Part shown: piece after piece, positions 43,111 through 52,849 of the stretch
How the letters are laid out: the number at the start of each line of letters is the position of its first letter
How positions within the stretch are numbered: position 1 is the stretch's first letter
Origin: Simmondsia chinensis
Taxonomy: Eukaryota > Streptophyta > Magnoliopsida > Caryophyllales > Simmondsiaceae
Reading direction: 5' to 3'
DNA length: 64,000 nt
Assembly: GCA_018398585.1 (NCBI GenBank)
Contig: JAGTTD010000011.1
Coordinates: 6,509,001 to 6,573,000 of the forward strand
Translations under genes and position numbers: made by a program
Notes under the pieces: generated by a model
The model's database searches: none
What the model was told of the DNA's origin: nothing
Seen by the model: only the letters and a program-made list of their open reading frames with translations

Positions 43111-44040
43111 ATGTTTGTCAGCGCAAGAGTGAACGAGGCTGAGACAAAGGCACTTCTTGACTCGGGTGCCACACATAATTTTGTGTCAAAGGAGGAAGCG
43201 GCACGGCTCGGGCTGAGCTATGCCCAAGAGGTGGGTTGGATGAAGGCTGTAAACTCTTCATCCAAGCCCATCCATGGGATTGCATACGGGGTGCCAATGC
43301 AACTGGGAGATTGGCATGGTACCTTGGACTTGACAGTGATCACGATGGAAGACTTCAAGATGGTATTAGGGATGGACTTCTTCAATGCCGTGGGACCCCT
43401 AACATTTCTAAGGGACAACATGATACAAATTTCGCAAGGCCAAGAGATTTATGCCGTACCTTTACTTCGGGTACAAGTACGGGTCAAGAAAGTCTTAGCC
43501 ATGCAACTTGAGGGTGTGCCTAAAGAAGTGAAGGGAGGACTTGAAGCTGACAAGGGCATGGTGCTGCCAGGACAACTGGATCCCAGGACCAAGGACAAGA
43601 CCGGGGCTGCGCACGGGGTGCGCAAGGCCGCTCTCGAGGTGCGTTGGGGCACGCACGACATAGGGTTGAGTGCGCATGGGTCGCGTGCGAGTGCTCGTTA
43701 CGTGGGACTTGACACGCATGGGGTGCGCATGGCTGCGCATCACTTTGCAACAAAGGGGCTGTTCAAGTTTGACTCAGAAGGGGCGGGACATCTAGGAACC
43801 AAGAAGACAAGGGCATCGACAAAGAATGCATGTCAGGGGTCACGGATGCTAGGACCTTTGCCAAGCTGGGACAAGTCGAACCTGAGGCACTTGGTGAATG
43901 CCAACGCGAGGGACCTTGTTGAACAAGTGCTAGGACGCAGGGAAAGGACTAAGCTCATGGAGTACTTGGTTCATTGGAAGGGCCTCCCAAACTTTGAAGC
44001 TTTGGGAGCATTGGGGACATTCAAACCCGCTTGGCATTGA
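43111..44040 (+). CDS. GA protease-chromodomain fusion (309 codons)
   Basis: The open frame begins MFVSARVNEAETKALLDSGA and ends at TGA before the purine tract. The retropepsin motif ALLDSGATHNF has its catalytic Asp, and KMVLGMDFFNAVGPL is the second protease signature. A repetitive G/H/R-rich segment follows, with tandem versions of AHGVRKAAL / THGVRMAAH. The C-terminus, DLVEQVLGRRERTKL then MEYLVHWKGLP, is the first half of a chromodomain, the rest being divergent (FEALGALGTFKPAWH). So pol was deleted between protease and chromodomain with the frame kept. Protease would cleave Gag, and the chromodomain remnant may be non-functional. Confidence 0.85.
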   Translation: MFVSARVNEAETKALLDSGATHNFVSKEEAARLGLSYAQEVGWMKAVNSSSKPIHGIAYGVPMQLGDWHGTLDLTVITMEDFKMVLGMDFFNAVGPLTFLRDNMIQISQGQEIYAVPLLRVQVRVKKVLAMQLEGVPKEVKGGLEADKGMVLPGQLDPRTKDKTGAAHGVRKAALEVRWGTHDIGLSAHGSRASARYVGLDTHGVRMAAHHFATKGLFKFDSEGAGHLGTKKTRASTKNACQGSRMLGPLPSWDKSNLRHLVNANARDLVEQVLGRRERTKLMEYLVHWKGLPNFEALGALGTFKPAWH

Positions 44041-44071
44041 TGAGGGCATCAATGGCTTAGGTGGGGGAGAG

Positions 44072-44887
44072 TGTCACCCTCGGCCTATTTTAGTAGGATT
44101 TTTACTTAAGTGGGCTTTGTCTTAAGGATGCTCTAGAAAGGTCTAGAACTTGTTAGAACCTTCCGGAGCATTCATGAGTGTAATTTTGGGTTTAAGTTCA
44201 TGTATGTATGAAGAGACATGTCCCTTGGTGCTAAAGGACGTGTCCCTTGGACCCTCACACGGTTCATTGTACACAGTCCTCATGGGGAGGACATGTCCCT
44301 TCCATACAACAACAACAACAACAACAAACCTAGTGCCTCCGACATGTCCCTTCATATAGGAGTATAATTCTTGTAAGTGCATGCACATAGGCACGGTTGG
44401 CATATAGAGGTGTGTCCCTATGGATAAAGGCGTGTCCCTAGCATGACACATGGTTTTTGTGGATGCATGCATATAGGCAAGATTCATTCAATGTTCTTAG
44501 AGGGGAAGGCATGCACACGGTTTGCACAAGGGGGTGTGTCCCAACCATGTCATGCATGCATATACTTAGAGTTGTGTCTTTTTGTGAAGAGTTGTATTCT
44601 TTCATTATAAAGATGCTTGAGTGTAAATAAAGATGGCAAGGCATTTGCCAAGGGTGATCAAACCCATTCATCCAAACTCTCTCTAATTGTTCTAAGTATT
44701 ATAAACGTGACAATACTTGTGTGTGTTCATAATTTTCCTCTGCTCTTCCATAATTCTTTTCGTTGCCTTAATATTCACATAAAGTGTGTCTTGTGCGTGG
44801 GGGTTGCCTGACTTAGCGAGGGACTTTCAAAGTGAAGTTAAGTAGCACACGGGCTTTGACAAGGGTGTCAAGAGTCATCCCGTGACA
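44072..44887 (+). repeat. 3' LTR of GA
   Basis: 816 bp; longer than the 5' LTR because of the retroposed insertion and its TSD at 44290-44356. Confidence 0.93.
44307..44340 (-). mobile_element. Ultra-short SINE/RTE tail insertion
   Basis: Plus strand: six or more CAA repeats then ACCTAGTGCCTCC, which is the reverse complement of the SINE/RTE 3' terminus GGCACTAGG then TTGTTG. The TSD GACATGTCCCTTCCATA (44290-44306) is repeated, one base shorter, at 44341-44356. The 5' GA LTR has the empty site near 40499-40515. A complete integration event of only 34 bp. Confidence 0.88.
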
Positions 44888-45590
44888 TGCAACTCTTAAT
44901 GAAAGCCCTAAAAGGATTAGGCTCGGTGTGGCCCTGGTGTTGACAGGGATGATGCTGGTGTGCCGGATGTGGGCCAAGGGTGAGCTTGGTGTTGATGCAG
45001 GTCTGGTGTGGCGGTGGTCTGGGCTCAACACTGGCCTGAGCGTGGGCGCGAACATAAGGACTGGACTAGCTGTGATGCAGGACACAGGCTGAACGTGGGC
45101 CTAATCTCGGTTGAACTTGGGACGATGGTGACGGGGTGATGGGTTTGGCAGTGGTGATCTGGTGTGCGCTCTAAGGGTGAGCCAGAGGAGGGCTGTAGCA
45201 TCAGGTGGTCTGGTGTGGAGGGTGGTTTGGGTCGATGATGCAGGTCGGGCTGTGCGTTAGTGGCCTGAGGTAGTTGACGGAGGTGCTGGTGCCGGTATGG
45301 GCTGTCGTTGGACTTGGGCCTGGTCTGAACGCAAGCTGGACATGGGGTTGAGCTGGGCTAAATAATGTTGCTGTACTGTTCGGGCTTCGATTTCCGATTG
45401 ACTTGATTTAATTGCCGGGCATTGAATTTTATCTTATTTGCACTAAAATTTTGATAATTTATAAAACTTTAATCTTCGAACCTATAAAATATAAAAATTA
45501 CTAAAGTCAGAATATAACAATAATTAAACATGAGAGTTAAAATATCAAATAACAGATCTGTAAATATGAGATGCATCACTATTCTAGTAA
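44888..45590. other. Continuation of pre-GA repeat; G/T-rich block
   Basis: Continues sequence left of 40277. About 44930-45350 is G/T-rich low complexity (many GGTCTGG, GTGGGC, GATG words) with no credible protein. Confidence 0.4.
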
Positions 45591-46517
45591 AGTGTATACC
45601 ATTACATAGACACTAGTACAAGTAAATAAGATACTCCATGTCAGTGCAGCCGCATATGCTTTCTCGTACCTCTATCTATCATAAAGAAGTCTAACCCTGT
45701 ATTTCACGAACAAACGCTTCTCTTGGGGAGTAGCGCCTATCCACTATACTATTAGACCTGTAATGGAGACCATGAAGAAATAACTCCTGTACCTCACTCC
45801 TGTTTGATATTTTAAATAGTGGATCTTTCTTTTCAATTTGATTATCTCTGAACTAATAATTAGAATCATATTCTAAATTATATTTAATAATTAGGAAACC
45901 TCTAATCCGATTAGGTTACTTTAATTGTCTAACCTATTTAATCTAATCGTATTAGATGCATTATGAGAATTTGCCTTTTAACTAATTCAACTTTTGAATT
46001 ATTTAATCATATTAGATCTATGAAAAAAATTTTCCACCCAACAAAATCAAATAGTTCACCAAATTATATGGCCTTATAACTTTATTCACATTGTATATAA
46101 TTTTTAACTCATTCACATAATAATAACAAGTGAAATAAAATTTAATAAGTAACATGTTATCAAACAATTTGAATAACAACTCTTAAGGCCTAATATTTGA
46201 AACAGTTAAAGATTTTTCTAAACTCTTTTAAAAAAGATTATCACATATTCTTAATTAGGATATCATCCTAATTAATTATTTATTTATTTAAATAAAAATA
46301 TTTTTAATTAAAAAAGTTAAATAAATTAGGGACATGAGCCATAGGGCCAAGTCACCTTCACGCAATTTTGATTCTAAGCTGTGGTAAGTACACAGCACCC
46401 TTGGCTAATTCATACAAGTACAAAATATAAATTTATATAGGTACTCATTAAAATTTTATTGAAAAATATTAAGTAATAATAAAAATTTAAGAGATAGTTA
46501 ATTAATAAATAATCAAA

Positions 46518-46557
<40 letters not shown>

Positions 46558-47189
46558 TTAAAATATTAAAATAAAAAATTTTATATTAAATTTTTTTTAT
46601 GTAAATAACTTAAATTTAAAATTATTATATATATATATATATAATATAAATTTAAAAAATAACCTCCCTCTCTCTCTTCCCAGCCCCCAGCAAAGGGCGC
46701 TCTGGATTTACCATAGCACCCGGTCCCCTCCATATTTTTAGTTGTAAAATAAATAATTAAATAATTAAATCCGTTTTTAATTTAATTATATCATATACCA
46801 AACATCTAATCCTTTTAGATATTCTTTATTTTGGACTATTGTAAAATATTCAACAATTGAATATTTCACACCTTGGTTCAAAATTCTCAATTTTAAATGC
46901 AAAGTCCCGATCTAATTAAATTATTTAATTAGATCTTGATCTTCAATAAGTTCACAATATGTCAAACCAAAAACATCAAATAAATATGAGCATGATATGT
47001 AGAATAAACGAAATAAAGAAAAAATAAATTAAATATTGCAAATTCAATTAAACATACCTAATGCGCGAAAGTCATTTCCGACTTGAAGATCTGAAATTGG
47101 AAGAAGATTACTTAACACTTCAAAGTCTTCTTCGCAATGACCATTTCTAGCAACGGGAGTGTGGGCTCCCAAAAATATTTAACTTAGTG
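45591..47189. repeat. Long AT-rich LTR-like repeat, left part
   Basis: The first 220 bp resemble 38940-39185, and the last 310 bp (about 46876-47189) resemble 54077-54420: TTCAAAATTCT.AATTTTAAA, ATTTAATTAGATCT, CATACCT, CGACTTGAAGATCTGAAAT and TTTAACTTAG. It is probably one LTR of a large element whose remainder is at 50650-51712. (TA)n runs occur at about 46523-46552 and 46626-46643. Confidence 0.65.
46523..46552. repeat. (TA)n microsatellite
   Basis: About 15 TA units; a second shorter run is at 46626-46643. Confidence 0.95.
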
Positions 47190-48011
47190 ACGGCGGTGCG
47201 AAGCCCTCCCTGGTGTTGCTACTTGCCCAACCTGCTTCGAAGCAGCCATTGATGGTGTTCTCCTCCTCCAACAACTCGACACGGACCACGGTGATGGTGG
47301 TGCCATGCCGTAGTTGTCACCGCTGATCTCCGCGTCACAGTCCTTCTCTTTGTCGAACTCATCGTCGCTGTCGTTCTCTTCTTTAATCTCCTCGAGATCC
47401 ACAACTGCATCATCGATCTCTTCATTGGTGACCTTCTTGGTGCTTCCGGAGTCGATGGTTGGAATTAGAGTTCCTGAAACCGTAGTCTCCATTCCATTTC
47501 AATTCAGATCTGGCTCCGAAGCTGCGGTAGCGATCAGATTGTCGCCATTCTCCTCCATCATCACCGTGGACCAGACATCTATCTCCAATTCCGATCGATT
47601 CCTGGTATGTGGCGTCGATTCATCCTCCGCCACCACTTCCACCACCGCAGATTCCGACCGGTTAACATCCAAGCTAATAGGTACTGTATTTTCCATTTTT
47701 TTTGGTGTTTAATGGTGTGGTTTTACCCTTATTGCCTGGCTCATCAATTTTTCTTGAGAACTTGGCCACTGTTTTCATCCATGGATCCATTTTCAAATTC
47801 TCCAAATCCATTCTATGAAATTCATCAATCATTTCAGCTCCTTTGGGTCTCATATCTTCGAGTATTCGATTTTTTTGCTCCGAACTCAAGTTGACAGTCA
47901 TTTCAGCTCCTTTGCATTTTAGATCTTCGAGTATTTGATTCTTTTGCTCCGAGTTCAAATCCATGGCACGTCTTCTCCACAAGTCGAGAGGATCGCTGAG
48001 CTCTGATACCA
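47184..48011 (-). pseudogene. 5' internal region of a minus-strand LTR element
   Basis: Starts at the primer site (48001-48011) and reads leftwards. The frame at 48012-47674 contains a 20-residue tandem duplication, LNSEQKNQILEDLKCKGAEM and LSSEQKNRILEDMRPKGAEM. Shifted frames downstream are acidic (DDAVVDLEEIKEENDSDDEF at about 47420-47360). No recognised gag or pol domain was found, so it may be non-autonomous or truncated. Confidence 0.55.
48001..48011 (-). other. Primer-binding site of minus-strand element
   Basis: The minus strand reads TGGTATCAGAG followed by CTCAGCG, directly after an LTR end ACCGTAACA. Confidence 0.8.
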
Positions 48012-48012
48012 T

Positions 48013-48267
48013 TGTTACGGTATTTCCAATCCACCACTTCTAATTTCAATCAAGAACCAAGTAAATCAGAGTTTGAGGGAGAAGAGAAGGGAAATTAAGG
48101 GAGAGATAGAGAGAATAGTGAGAGAGAGAGAGAGATATTAGTTAACATTTCGAAATTATGATTTCATTACAACATATTTGCTTCTATTTATAGAACTAGG
48201 GAGGGGGAATTATTAACTAATACTAATACTATCCTAATTGCATAATAAAGGATAAAATTACCTATAT
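48013..48267 (-). repeat. LTR fragment (minus strand)
   Basis: Reads leftwards to ...AATACCGTAACA, with a TATA box (CTATAAATAGAAGC, about 48177-48190) and a GA/CT tract. Its right side is cut by the RTE LINE insertion near 48268. Confidence 0.65.
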
Positions 48268-49935
48268 TAGACCTGGACAGAGTGCAATGCATTAGAGGGG
48301 AAGATGGACAGGTACTCGCGGACAGGCATCTAATCAAGGCTAGGTGGAAAAATTTACTTCCAAGAGTTGTTCAACGAATAAGGAGGGACATACATATCCT
48401 TAGGTGATCTTCAAACATCTGAGGTGCATCAAAACCACTATGAAGGTAGGCAAATTAGCCTAGATGAAGTCAAGGAAGCCCTGAGATCCATGGGAAGGGA
48501 TAAAGCAGTTGGCCCAGATGGCATCCCCGTAGAAGCATGGAAGTGTCTTGGACAAAAGGGCGCCATTTGGCTGACTAAACTATTTAACCAAATCCTCCAG
48601 GGGGACAAGATGCCTGAGGAATGGAGGAAGAGCATATTGATACCGATATATAAGATTAAAGGCGACATTCAGAGTTGCGCCAACTATCGGGGTATCAAGC
48701 TAATGTGCCACACTCTGAAGTTGTAAGAACGGGTCATAGAGAGGAGGTTAAGGCAACTGACTAAGATGTCCGAGAACCAGTTCGAATTTATGCCCGAGAG
48801 ATCAACAATAGAAGCCATCCACATCTTAAGGCGGACGATAGAGCATTATAGGGAGAGACAAAAGGACCTTCATATGGTCTTCATTCATTTAGAGAAGGCA
48901 TATGATAGAGTGCCAAGGGAGGTCTTTTGGAGAGTTTTGGACAGGAAAGGCATCCCCGTACCATACATCCGAGCCATCAAAGACATGTATGATGAAGCAC
49001 AGACTATGGTGCGTACAGTGGATGGAGAGTCAGACGCTTTCCCGATAACAGTGGGGGTTCACCAAGGGTCTGCCTTGAGCCCCTATCTGTTCATTTTGGT
49101 TAGGGACGAGCTCACTAGGCACATCCAGGGATGTGTACCTTGGTGCATACTTTTTTTAGATGACATAGTACTGGTGGGGGAGTCGCGGGAAGAGATCAAT
49201 GAGAAACTGGAACTGTGGAGAGGGGTTCTAGAGTCGAAGGGTTTGTGACTAAGCAGAGTCAAGACCGAGCACATGGAACTCAAGTTCGATCCATCTACCA
49301 CACCTAGCCTAGAAGAAGTCAAGATTGGACACGAGGCCATTTCGAAGACGGAAAGATTCAGGTATTTAGGGTCCACGATACAGCACAACGGCGAAGTGGA
49401 TGAGGATGTCAGCTTCAGGATCAAAGCGGGTTGGCACAAGTGGAGGATGGCCTCTGCGGTACTTTGTGATAGGAAATTCCCCTTGAAGCTAAAGGGAAGA
49501 TTCTATAAGACGGTGGTGCGGCCAGCCATGGCGTATGGGGCGGAATGCAGGGTGATGAAACAACAACACACTCAGAAGATGAAGGTGGCGGAGATGCGAA
49601 TGCTTAGGTGGATGTGCGGACACACAAGGAAGGATAGGATCAGAAACAACATCATAAGAGGCAAATTGGGCGTAGCTCCCATTGAAGATAAATTAAGGGA
49701 GCATCGTTTGAGGTGGTTCGAACATGTCAGAAGGAGACCGGACGAAACTCCAGTCAGAAGATGCGAGCAGCCTATTACTACATTAGGCTGAAGAGGCAGA
49801 GGCAGACCGAAGAAGAGGTGGCTTGAGACGATCCGACAAGACCTCACTCACCTAAACCTTCGGGAGGAGATGGCCTTAGATAGGGCCCAATGGAGGGCTA
49901 GCATAGGGGTATTAGATGACCCGGTTAGTGTAGGG
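48268..49935 (+). pseudogene. RTE reverse transcriptase ORF (degraded)
   Basis: Blocks: ALRSMGRDKAVGPDGIPVEA at about 48484-48543, WRKSILIPIYKIKGDIQSCA, a TAA at 48724-48726, then [20 protein letters not shown]. The first catalytic Asp (FIDLEKAYD) is His here (codon 48886-48888). [17 protein letters not shown] and [16 protein letters not shown] (FLDD for FADD) keep the two Asp. RYLGSTIQHNGEVDEDVSFR, MLRWMCGHTRKDRIRN, IRGKLGVAPIEDKLREHRLR and a last part RGRPKKRWLETIRQD follow. The His change and stops at 48724, 49246 and 49789 make it inactive. Confidence 0.9.
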
Positions 49936-50222
49936 TAGTCTTTATCTCTATCTGTCTATCCCTTTCTATCTTTCTATCCCTATCTCATCCTCTCTCTCAT
50001 TTTTTTTTTTTTTTTTTTTGGTGTGGGCCATACTTATGCTTTCTGATGTTTGCCAGGTTTTTTGGCTGATGGATGCACGACCATCATCTTAGGTTGGGGG
50101 TCCCAGGAAACAGCCTCTCTTCAGGGTAGCCCCCTGAAGGGGGAAGGCTACGTACATCTACCCTCCCCAGATCCTTCTTTTGGCGAGAGCCCTTGGTGGC
50201 ACTGGGCTTGTTGTTGTTGTTG
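48268..50222 (+). mobile_element. RTE-clade LINE, 5'-truncated, with intact 3' end
   Basis: RT and C-terminal ORF (about 48268-49935), a 3' UTR with a pyrimidine-rich tract and T run (49945-50020), then the body GGTTGGGGGTCCCAGGAAAC, AGCCTCTCTTCAGGG, GGCTACGTACATCTACCCTC, GCACTGGGCTTGTTGTTGTT. The absence of an endonuclease domain shows 5' truncation. The RT style is that of RTE elements, which usually have short 3' UTRs ending in simple repeats. The last 140 bp are shared with the SINEs here. I could not find a clear TSD. Confidence 0.88.
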
Positions 50223-50304
50223 TATCATTAATATAAGGCTATCGACTAATAATACAATTTAATCACATGCCTAACACATGATTAGCTTATTTATCCTGCA
50301 TTAC

Positions 50305-50365
50305 CATCCTGGTACTACTCTTGCCCAAGCACGCTTAACTTCAGAGTTCTAGTGGGATCCGATGC
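50305..50365 (-). repeat. 5S rRNA-like fragment
   Basis: The minus strand contains GGATCCCACTAGAACTCTGA then AGTTAAGCGTGCTTGGGCAA and GAGTAGTACCAGGATGG, about half of a 5S RNA. It lacks the 5' and 3' ends of a 5S gene and has no RTE tail. It may be a broken SINE head. Confidence 0.8.
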
Positions 50366-50525
50366 TTAACTGGTAATAATATCAGCTTCAGCTGAAGAGA
50401 ATGATTGGGAATCCATCTGATCTACTTCATCATCCCCCAAATTTCTCATGATAAATACCATATTTATAAGTAAATATCCCAGCCGCTACTCAAACGTATA
50501 TAAAGAGAATAAAAATTTCAGCGGG

Positions 50526-50545
50526 TGACGTCAAGTGTGACGTCA
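50526..50545 (-). promoter_or_regulatory. Paired TGACGTCA motifs (as-1-like)
   Basis: TGACGTCA at 50526-50533 and 50538-50545, 12 bp centre to centre, as in as-1-type elements bound by TGA bZIP factors. TATA-like TTTATATAC follows about 30 bp downstream on the minus strand (about 50500). Function is inferred from motif and spacing only. Confidence 0.45.
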
Positions 50546-50650
50546 TCCACCAAATTTGTCCATTTAATGTTTTTTATTTATTTATTTTAAAACACAATAT
50601 TTATCGTATTATATATTCATCTTATGCATAATTCTTAACATAAAATTTTA

Positions 50651-51712
50651 TTTATCGCATAAATAAATAATTAATCTCATAAATAAATTTTTTAAATATT
50701 TTCAAACAGTGCTTAAGTTGAGGCTTGCGAAGGGGACTTCACAGACAATCAAACTCTAGCTCTAAATGGGTTAAATCTAATTATCATCTCACGACAACAA
50801 TTGATTATCATTTATTAAAACTTAATTCCACTAAATAAATTTTACTATACTCTAGAATTAAATATATTGACTTAAGAATTTCTCAAATAGCTTTTATCAC
50901 GGCAATCAATCCTTCTATTAGATATCCGTGAGCAGAAGTAATTTTAGCTACTATAGTTACTTTTCTCACATTTTTCACCGTAGTTTCTGACTCACTCTTC
51001 TCAAACAATTCAATAATACAAAAAATAATTTTCGTACTAATTTCAAATGTCAAATACATGGAATACTTTGGCTAAAGATTTTAGAATCTGTTCGTATGCT
51101 ACACATTTATCTTGTTAGAGACTATAGACTCCACGTAAAACAACTGTTCTAGCTACACTTCATACATTTGCCCAAAGCAGGTAAGATTTGAGTCAACGCA
51201 ATGTGACTAATCTTTTTGGCACATCAAAGTAACGAATAATCCATGCGCAAATTTAGACTATTTCCTAGATTTAGAGTTATATAATTAATTATTTCTGATA
51301 GCAATTAAAGAAATAACTAATTCAGGTGGTCCTGCTGAGTGTTCCAATTATATAGACAACACCAATATAATATTTTTGGATCCCTATCCACATGACTAAG
51401 ACATGCCATTTAAAGTATCATATTATAATCTTATCAGATAAATTGTCCAAACTCATTACCAACTACGACCATATATTTTGACAATATATCACTTATTTGA
51501 TATAAGTTTATCTATGGCTAAATCTCATTGACCACTTAAACAAAACCCGACATGTCATCTTGGACCATGTCAGTTACATGGAATGTTTTAGAAAACAATC
51601 ACACATATGTTTGACTGGTAAAACATACTCAGATAATAAATAAATAAAATAATTTCATTTATTTAATATTTAAAACTAACTAATTGGGTTTTCTAGGTCA
51701 CCAATTCCAACA
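50651..51712. repeat. Long AT-rich LTR-like repeat, right part
   Basis: About 1 kb aligned over its length with 55507-56492: TTTAAA.ATATTTTCAAAC, AGTTGAGGCTTGCGAAG, GGTGGTCCTGCT.AGTGTTCC, TCTCATTGACCACTTAAAC and AACTAACTAATTGGGTTTT. Ends CCAATTCCAACA, an LTR-type terminus. Probably the remainder of the repeat broken at 47189. Confidence 0.75.
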
Positions 51713-52530
51713 TCAACTGCCAATGCAGGAAAGTGGCTGACAATCAATATCTAAAACTCAGGTTGTTCCCTAGTTCCTTAACAGGGATTGCCTTTTAGTA
51801 GTACATTAGCCTACCATCTAATTCGATCCACTGTTGGGGTGACACGATCATGCAATTCCAGGCCCAGTTCCTAAGGACAGAACTAGGAATTTCCATATCT
51901 GATTTGGCTCGAATGAAGCAAAAGCCAGGTTGATCTGTGAAAGAATACCTTAATCGGTTCAAAAGAGCCAGGTTGAAATGCACAGTAACTCTTCCTGAAG
52001 TTGAGTATGCCATGCTTGCCTTAAATGGCTTGGATATTGAATTTTGGAAGAAGTTTGAAGGTTCAAACTTCACAACGCTTCTACAACTAGCATAGCGTGC
52101 TGCTAGATATGAGGCTGCTCTGAAAGAAGAGCCTTAAGAAAAATAGTGTGTATTGAACTTACATACATGACTTGATTAACGAGGATGAGGATCATCCATA
52201 TGAAATTGACGTTGCTGAGTATGTCAAAGGCCTCCTATTGTTTGTAATCTTTTGATCAAGAAGGATATCAAAGCCAAGAAGTCATATCAATCCCAAAACT
52301 TGAGAAAATATTAATTTGACCTTTTAAGAGCTGATGTCATATTTGATTGGCTTGAGGCAAAAAAATAAACTCAACATTAGGGGCAAACACAGAAAACTTG
52401 ACCCCAATTCAACAACGAGAAATGTATACTTTAAATGTCACGATTTATTAACCTATTCAATGAAGAACAACGTGATCTTTAAAAACAGTGATCCAAGATG
52501 CTATTGAGGCAAAGAAAGTAATCTTCCCTA
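51713..52530 (+). pseudogene. Tat-type Ty3-gypsy gag (degraded)
   Basis: Plus strand: FQAQFLRTELGISISDLARM, KQKPG-stop-SVKEYLNRFKRARL, LNGLDIEFWKKFEGSNFTTL. Further on, DVIFDWL, FKCHDL and MKNNVIFKNSD correspond to the DxIFDWLxxxK and zinc-like KCxxH...TNNC...F blocks of Tat-lineage Gag. Stops and shifts are frequent. It belongs with the pol remnants at 57.7-61.3 kb, separated by later insertions. Confidence 0.75.
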
Positions 52531-52802
52531 GAGAGGGACATATAGGTGTTGATAAAGAACTTGCTAGGAACACGTTGTGCCTCATGTTTACATATTTTAT
52601 TCTTCATTTCTATGACATATTTGGATTTTACATGTGTATTTTATTTTAATTTAGGTACATTTAGGCTTGGAGTACAACGAAGCAAACAAAGGTTGAAAAG
52701 CAGTAAAATCAAGTATATGACTGCTTTGAGAAACCCGACCACGTGTGCAAAAAAGGAAAAATTAGATTGTAATTCGATAACTCAAATAGGCCTCGTGGAG
52801 AG

Positions 52803-52803
<1 letters not shown>

Positions 52804-52843
<40 letters not shown>
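52804..52843. repeat. (CA)n microsatellite
   Basis: About 20 uninterrupted CA units. Confidence 0.97.
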
Positions 52844-52847
<4 letters not shown>

Positions 52848-52849
52848 AA

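Larger units (their letters stand above)
40277..44887 (+). mobile_element. Element GA: compact non-autonomous chromovirus (gag-protease-chromodomain)
   Basis: LTRs at 40277-41046 and 44072-44887 (both TGTCA.CCTC.GCCTATTTT...GTGAC(A/G)), primer site TGGTATCAGAGC at 41049-41060, purine tract GGTGGGGGAGAGTG before the 3' LTR, and a 4 bp TSD TGCA at 40273-40276 and 44888-44891. The 3 kb interior encodes gag, a GC-rich repeat block, a protease and the end of a chromodomain. RT, RNase H and integrase are absent, so it must use another element's pol. The few stops suggest recent movement. Confidence 0.92.
50223..50650. other. Short unique stretch with 5S fragment and TGACGTCA pair
   Basis: Between the RTE end and the resumed LTR-like repeat. 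Contains the 5S fragment (50305-50365). On the minus strand it also contains a short frame, MRNLGDDEVDQMDSQSFSSA (from about 50452), with TATA-like sequence and two TGACGTCA motifs upstream of it. Its origin is unclear. Confidence 0.4.

Noticed and set aside
50305..50365. A functional 5S rRNA gene
   Set aside because: Only about half of the RNA is present, without the 5' end or 3' terminator; SINE heads here have the same sequence.
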